In this document: one piece after another, positions 7,947 through 12,137 of the stretch | How the letters are laid out: the number at the start of each line of letters is the position of its first letter | Position numbering within the stretch: position 1 is the stretch's first letter | NCBI GenBank assembly: GCA_003223695.1 | Contig: QHVY01000191.1 | Coordinates: 1 to 12,137, forward strand | DNA: 12,137 nucleotides | Source of the DNA: Acidobacteriota bacterium | GTDB taxonomy: Bacteria; Acidobacteriota; Thermoanaerobaculia; Gp7-AA8 | Direction: 5' to 3' | The notes under the pieces: generated by a model | The model's database searches: none | Told to the model about the DNA's origin: nothing | What the model saw: the letters and a program-made list of their open reading frames with translations, nothing else | Made by a program: the position numbers and the translations under genes

Positions 7947-10100
7947 ATGCAACTCTCCGATCGAAATCTGAGGAGGCTCTTCCGGATGGAACTTCCGGAG
8001 CTGTTGTGCCGCGGCAGGCAGGAGACTTTCAAATGGGTCGATCGCATCCGTGCGGGCAACCGCACGGCCGCCAGTGAGTTGGAAAGCAATCGAGAACGCT
8101 TCTTGCGCTTCGTCGAGAATTCGTCGAATCGATTCTTCGAAGGCGTTTTCGACCCGCGGGTAATTCAAGTGCTTTCCACTGAGAACGCTGATGACTCTCA
8201 ATTCCTGCTCGTCGCGGCAGATCGGGTTTCTCACGGACGCTTCGACCTGCTCGGATACAGCAATCTGGAATTCGGCGATCCGGTCGAATGGCAGTTCGAT
8301 CCGGTCTCAGGCCGGCGAGCGCCATTCGTCCACTGGAGTCGGCTGAATCCTCTGGACTGCAACACGGTCGGCGACAGCAAAGTGACCTGGGAGCTCAACC
8401 GCCACCAGTGGCTCGTGCACCTCGGCCAGGCCTGGCGATTGACTGGCGATGAACGTTACGCGCAGACATTGATTCGATACCTGCTGGCATGGCTTCGCCT
8501 GAACCCGCCGGGCATGAGCATCAACTGGGCGAGCAGCCTGGAAGTTGCGTTCCGGCTCATCGCGTGGTGTTGGAGTCTCGTGCTCATCAGTGATTCGCGA
8601 GCGCTTACGCCTGATGTCTTCCGCCAGCTCGAAGAAGCGATTGAGACGCACGCGACGCATGTGGAGCGTTATCTTTCGTACTACTTTTCGCCGAACACAC
8701 ACCTAACCGGCGAGGGGCTCGGACTCTTCTACGCAGGAGTTCTCTTTCCGGAAGCGAAGCGCGCGGAACGGTGGCGCTCTCTGGGCAAGCGCATCCTGGT
8801 CCAGGAGATCGAGCGACAAGTCCTTTACGACGGCGTCTACTTCGAACGTTCGACCTGTTACCAGCGCTACACGGCGGACATCTATCTGCACTTTCTCATT
8901 CTCGCCGACCGGGCGGGAATCGAAGTGCCGGCCATCGTCGGCGAGCGTGTGAAGTCACTGCTCGACGTCCTGGTAAACCTTCGCCAGCCTGATGGTTCGA
9001 TGCCGAGCATTGGCGATGCAGACGGCGGCATGGTTCTGCCGCTCAGCCGCGCATCGGCTGACGATTTTCGAGCCACGTTCTCCACCGCGGCTGTCGTGTT
9101 CAACGATCCGGTCTATGCGTGGGCCGCGGAGCGCCTGGCGTCGGACACGCTGTGGCTCCTCGGCACCCGATCACTCGGCGTTTTTGAACGACTGGACAAA
9201 ACAGCGCCGCAATCTCCCGGGTTCCGAGTGTTTCCCCTGGGCGGTTTCGTAGCCATGCGCAGCGGCTGGGACAAGAAAGCCCACGCATTGATTTTCGATA
9301 CCGGCCCGCTTGGCTGTCATTACAGCGCTGGTCACGGCCATGCCGACCTGCTCAGCGTTCAGTGCTCCGCGTTCGGTGAACCGTATCTCGTGGACGCAGG
9401 GACCTGCTGTTACACGGCGAATCGCGAGCTGCGGGATTTCTTCCGCAGCACCACCGCTCATAGCACGGTCACCGTGGACGGAAATTCGCAGGCTGAACCC
9501 GCTGGCCCGTTTTCCTGGCAGAGTCGATGCTCCGCACAACTACTTCGCTGGCAGAGCAATGAGACATTTGCTTACGCAGACGCATTCAGCGACGCTTACG
9601 GGCGTCTCTCTGATCCGGTGTCCCATCGACGACGAGTCGCCTTCATCAATTCGCAGTATTGGATCATTGTCGATGATCTGTGTGGGTCGGAGAGTCACCG
9701 TATCGATCTGCGCTTTCAATTTGCGCCTATGAAGCTTCACCTGGATGACGACGGGTGGGTACGAGCCGCGCGAAATAGCGAGCGCGGTCTTCTTCTACGC
9801 GTTTTCGCGTCAGCACCGGTCGAGGCTTCGGTGCGTCAAGGCGGTCGCAACCCGATGGAGGGCTGGATCTCTTCGAACTACGGGTCGATGGAGCCAGCGC
9901 CGGCGCTCGTGTATACCGGCGAGGGACGACTGCCGATGCGGATCGTGACGGTGCTGTGGCCGGCCGAAGACATTCAACATACGCCTGGTGTCGATGTTCT
10001 CCGCGACGCGAATGGGCGTCCGTCAGCGATTCACACTGATATTGAAGACGTCGTCATTGACGACGACGAAATCCATGTGCGGCATAGCAGGAATCATTAA
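7947..10100 (+). CDS. Heparinase II/III-like polysaccharide lyase family protein
   Basis: The 717-residue protein has the two parts of heparinase II/III-like lyases. The N-terminal alpha/alpha toroid shows ELNRHQWLVHLG (from residue 149), INWASSLEVAFR (192-203), SPNTHLTGEGLGL with N250, H252 and E256, and YFERSTCYQRYTADIY. The C-terminal beta-sandwich begins near GGFVAMRSGW (432) and contains HYSAGHGHADLLS with H458, H463, H465 and D467, then a STTAHSTVTVDG segment. Family members cleave uronate-containing glycans by beta-elimination, and homologues are common next to AsnB-like genes in exopolysaccharide loci. No signal peptide is visible at either possible start, unlike many secreted lyases. 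ATG 7947 gives the full N-terminal LRRLFRM segment; a perfect AGGAGG favours ATG 7986 instead. The last 26 bases overlap the next gene. Substrate unknown. Confidence 0.92.
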   Translation: MQLSDRNLRRLFRMELPELLCRGRQETFKWVDRIRAGNRTAASELESNRERFLRFVENSSNRFFEGVFDPRVIQVLSTENADDSQFLLVAADRVSHGRFDLLGYSNLEFGDPVEWQFDPVSGRRAPFVHWSRLNPLDCNTVGDSKVTWELNRHQWLVHLGQAWRLTGDERYAQTLIRYLLAWLRLNPPGMSINWASSLEVAFRLIAWCWSLVLISDSRALTPDVFRQLEEAIETHATHVERYLSYYFSPNTHLTGEGLGLFYAGVLFPEAKRAERWRSLGKRILVQEIERQVLYDGVYFERSTCYQRYTADIYLHFLILADRAGIEVPAIVGERVKSLLDVLVNLRQPDGSMPSIGDADGGMVLPLSRASADDFRATFSTAAVVFNDPVYAWAAERLASDTLWLLGTRSLGVFERLDKTAPQSPGFRVFPLGGFVAMRSGWDKKAHALIFDTGPLGCHYSAGHGHADLLSVQCSAFGEPYLVDAGTCCYTANRELRDFFRSTTAHSTVTVDGNSQAEPAGPFSWQSRCSAQLLRWQSNETFAYADAFSDAYGRLSDPVSHRRRVAFINSQYWIIVDDLCGSESHRIDLRFQFAPMKLHLDDDGWVRAARNSERGLLLRVFASAPVEASVRQGGRNPMEGWISSNYGSMEPAPALVYTGEGRLPMRIVTVLWPAEDIQHTPGVDVLRDANGRPSAIHTDIEDVVIDDDEIHVRHSRNH
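7971..7976 (+). promoter_or_regulatory. AGGAGG ribosome binding site-like sequence inside the heparinase-like gene
   Basis: A perfect AGGAGG ends nine bases before the in-frame ATG at 7986, while the upstream ATG at 7947 has no Shine-Dalgarno. It would make a protein 13 residues shorter. The same bases encode Arg-Arg in the longer frame, so the match could be a by-product of coding. Confidence 0.35.
10049..10065 (+). promoter_or_regulatory. GC-rich hairpin just before the second amidotransferase start
   Basis: CGTCGTC and GACGACG form a perfect seven-pair stem around the loop ATT. The stem ends nine bases before the ATG at 10075, where a ribosome binding site would lie, and no Shine-Dalgarno is present. 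It could make initiation depend on ribosomes finishing the upstream heparinase-like gene. The bases encode VVIDDDE of that protein, so repeated Asp codons may explain it by chance. Confidence 0.3.
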
Positions 10101-11997
10101 CTTCGATCCCGATCAGCCGATTGATCTGGAACGACTCCGTCGGATGCGGGACGTTCTCCGGCATCGCGGTCCGGACGGCGAGGGTCTCTGGGCTGAGGGG
10201 CCGGTGGGCCTGGCGCACCGCCGGCTGTCGATTGTCGACATCGCCGGAGGCGCTCAGCCGATGACGACCGGCGACGAGAATGCCTGGATCGTCTTCAACG
10301 GCGAGATCTATAACCATCCCGAGCTCAAACGCGAGCTGGAGGGACGGCGTCATCAATACAGGACGCGTTCCGACACGGAGACCATCCTCCATATATATAA
10401 GGATGCGGGCGAGGCTTGCGTCGGCCAACTGAGGGGGATGTTCGCCTTCGCTCTCTGGGATCGCCGGCGCCAGCAGCTGCTTTTGGGGCGGGATCGCCTT
10501 GGAATCAAACCGCTCTACTACGCAGTAACTGATCACCATCTCCTCTTCGCATCGGAGATCAAGGCGATTCTCGCTTCCGGCTACATCTATCCCGTTCTGA
10601 ACGAGAAAGTTGTCCCCGAATATCTCGCGAGCGCGTTCGTTTCCGGCCCAGAAACATTCTTTCGAGGAATTCGGAAGCTTCTGCCTGCACACACACTGAC
10701 GTGGTCGCGTGAGGGTGGAATTCGCCAGCGTCGCTACTGGCAGCTCCCCGAGGGTTCGACGCAACCGCCTCAGAGTCTGAGAGCGCAGTCGGAGGAACTG
10801 CGCGCTTGTCTTTCGGATGCAGTGCGCAGTCACCTGATGAGCGATGTTCCGATTGGACTCTTTCTGTCGGGCGGCATCGATTCGACCGGCCTGGCGGGTC
10901 TGATGGCCCCAATGGTCAAGGAGCCGATCAAGACGTTCTCGGTGGGATTCCCGGAGCGCGAGGGAAATGAGCTGAACTACGCGAGACTCGCTGCGCGCTC
11001 AATTGGTGCCGATCACCGCGAAGTGGTCATCACCGGCGAAGATTTCTTCCGCGAGCTGCCGCGTCTGATCTGGCACGAGGACGAGCCGATCGCGTTCCCG
11101 TCAAGCGTTCCTTTGTACTTCGTTTCCGAGCTCGCTCGCGAGCATGTCAAGGTCGTGCTCACCGGCGAGGGTGCCGACGAGCTTTTCTGCGGATACAACC
11201 GCTATCGCGTTACCGCATGGAACGAAAGACTGGGCACCGCGTACGCTCGCGTCATCCCTGCGTTCGCACGTGAGGCGGTATCCCGCGCGGTCACTCGTCT
11301 TCCGTGGCCGGCGCGACGTTATCTCGGTCGCACCTTCCTCACGCTTTCACCCGGTCCACGTTCGCTGTTCTTCGAGAATTTCGCGTTCTTCGGCGAGCGT
11401 GCGCGCGCCGGTATCCTCAATGACGCGCTTCGAGCGCGTGATCCGTTTGATGAGCTCATGCGCTGCTACAACCAGGGCTCCGGCGGCATTCTCGATCGGA
11501 TGACGCAAACAGATCTACAGACCTACCTTGTCGAGCTGTTGATGAAGCAGGATCAGATGAGCATGGCGGCGTCGGTTGAGAGCCGCGTTCCGTTTCTCGA
11601 TCATAAATTCGTGGAGTATGTGGTCTCTCTTCCCGCGGAGAGCAAGCTTCGCGGCTGGCAGACGAAGTTCGTCCTCCGTGAAGCTCTTCGCGACGTCATC
11701 CCCCCGGCAATTCTCACGCGTCGGAAGATGGGATTCCCCGTTCCTGTCGGCTCATGGCTGAAGAATGAATTCGCTTCGATGGTGGACGAATTTGTCACCG
11801 GAACGCGGGCGTCGGCTAGGGCGCTGTTCGATGAGCACTTCGTCCGTAAGATCGCTGCCGAGCATCGATCCGGCCGCGCACCGCATGGCACCCGCCTCTG
11901 GCTGTTGATGAATCTGGAAATCTGGCAGCGGATTTTTCTCGATGGCGAAGACACCGCGTCGATCATGAATCCACTGCAGCGTCGTCGGGCAGCATGA
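10075..11997 (+). CDS. asnB: Asparagine synthase-family glutamine amidotransferase (second copy)
   Basis: This 640-residue AsnB homologue differs clearly from the first copy. The glutaminase domain has Cys2 in MCGIAG, HRGPDGEG, R50, FNGEIYN (N75) and D100. The synthetase domain has SGGIDS at 265-270, TGEGADE at 363-369 and KQDQMSMAASVESRVPFLDH. All residues I would expect for glutamine hydrolysis and adenylation are present. The two copies share near-identical stretches such as GMFAFALWD and LLLGRDRLGIKPLYYA but diverge elsewhere (SGDGGDE against TGEGADE; FTNLTTPSSQSI against LASAFVSGPETF), so this is not a recent duplication. The start is fixed by Cys2 and lies 26 bases inside the upstream gene, in another frame; the longer frame back to 9988 is rejected. 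Its end overlaps the next gene as ATGA. It probably amidates a carboxylated sugar; that is inference. Confidence 0.95.
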   Translation: MCGIAGIINFDPDQPIDLERLRRMRDVLRHRGPDGEGLWAEGPVGLAHRRLSIVDIAGGAQPMTTGDENAWIVFNGEIYNHPELKRELEGRRHQYRTRSDTETILHIYKDAGEACVGQLRGMFAFALWDRRRQQLLLGRDRLGIKPLYYAVTDHHLLFASEIKAILASGYIYPVLNEKVVPEYLASAFVSGPETFFRGIRKLLPAHTLTWSREGGIRQRRYWQLPEGSTQPPQSLRAQSEELRACLSDAVRSHLMSDVPIGLFLSGGIDSTGLAGLMAPMVKEPIKTFSVGFPEREGNELNYARLAARSIGADHREVVITGEDFFRELPRLIWHEDEPIAFPSSVPLYFVSELAREHVKVVLTGEGADELFCGYNRYRVTAWNERLGTAYARVIPAFAREAVSRAVTRLPWPARRYLGRTFLTLSPGPRSLFFENFAFFGERARAGILNDALRARDPFDELMRCYNQGSGGILDRMTQTDLQTYLVELLMKQDQMSMAASVESRVPFLDHKFVEYVVSLPAESKLRGWQTKFVLREALRDVIPPAILTRRKMGFPVPVGSWLKNEFASMVDEFVTGTRASARALFDEHFVRKIAAEHRSGRAPHGTRLWLLMNLEIWQRIFLDGEDTASIMNPLQRRRAA

Positions 11998-12137
11998 AAA
12001 TCCTTTGGGTCAAGGTGGGCGGTCTATGGCCGCTGAATGTCGGAGGACGGCTGCGGAGCTTCCACATTCTCTCCGAGTTGTCTCAGCGGCATTGCGTCAC
12101 GGTCGTGACGACGCATCGCCCGGACGAAGACCCGAAC
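11994..12137 (+). CDS. Glycosyltransferase family 4, N-terminal part (3' truncated)
   Basis: The ATG overlaps the stop of the second amidotransferase as ATGA and the frame stays open for 48 codons to the window edge. The start KILWVKVGGLWPLNVGGR, then LRSFHILSELSQRHCVTVVTT, has a first beta strand, an N-x-GGR-x-R loop and a helix. This matches the N-terminus of GT4 enzymes that begin with a PLN-GGR type loop, some of which belong to the exosortase/PEP-CTERM-associated sugar transferase group. No Shine-Dalgarno is clear, so translation probably depends on coupling. The donor domain is outside the window, so the call rests on the first 48 residues only. Confidence 0.78.
   Translation, partial: MKILWVKVGGLWPLNVGGRLRSFHILSELSQRHCVTVVTTHRPDEDPN

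Noticed and set aside
9988..10074. In-frame extension before the second amidotransferase
   Set aside because: Class II amidotransferases need Cys directly after the initiator Met, which fixes the start at 10075.
10389..10405. AT-rich ATATATATAAGG followed by ATG, looking like a promoter or internal start
   Set aside because: It lies inside the conserved glutaminase domain, encodes HIYKDAG in frame, and the ATG is out of frame with no coding ORF behind it.

Overview
The window is a single-strand (+) stretch of an exopolysaccharide or surface-polysaccharide biosynthesis locus. It contains ten coding regions, packed tightly or overlapping; the first is cut by the left edge and the last by the right edge. 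I see no rRNA, tRNA, CRISPR array, insertion sequence or integrase. The base composition is moderately GC-rich (about 60% by eye). The gene set (Wzx-type flippase, GT4 glycosyltransferases, AsnB-type amidotransferases, heparinase II/III protein) points to a diderm bacterium from a GC-rich soil- or water-dwelling lineage. Acidobacteriota or a related phylum is my guess, but the sequence does not fix the taxon.

Layout. 1-1724: the 3' part of a long gene that joins a flavin-monooxygenase-like oxidoreductase to a NodB-type polysaccharide deacetylase. 1746-3617: a first AsnB-family glutamine amidotransferase. 3614-3769: a tiny, very basic ORF with an ATGA overlap and a Shine-Dalgarno-like sequence. 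3797-4315: an unrecognised 172-residue protein with a C-terminal membrane segment, coupled by ATGA to a class I SAM methyltransferase (4312-5208). After a 71-base gap come a GT4 glycosyltransferase (5280-6455), a polysaccharide flippase (6445-7944), a heparinase II/III-like protein (7947-10100), a second AsnB-family amidotransferase (10075-11997) and the first 48 codons of another GT4 glycosyltransferase (11994 onward).

How the genes may work together. The glycosyltransferases would build a lipid-linked repeat unit, and the flippase would move it across the inner membrane. The amidotransferases, methyltransferase and deacetylase would decorate it; amidation of uronic acid carboxyls is one reasonable role for AsnB homologues in such loci. 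The heparinase-like lyase would cut or edit a uronate-containing chain. This is inference from families and gene order. No polymerase, exporter or priming transferase lies inside the window.

The points most worth a second look are the oxidoreductase-deacetylase fusion, the two different AsnB homologues in one transcription unit with a heparinase-like protein that has no visible signal peptide, and the unrecognised tail-anchored protein coupled to the methyltransferase.
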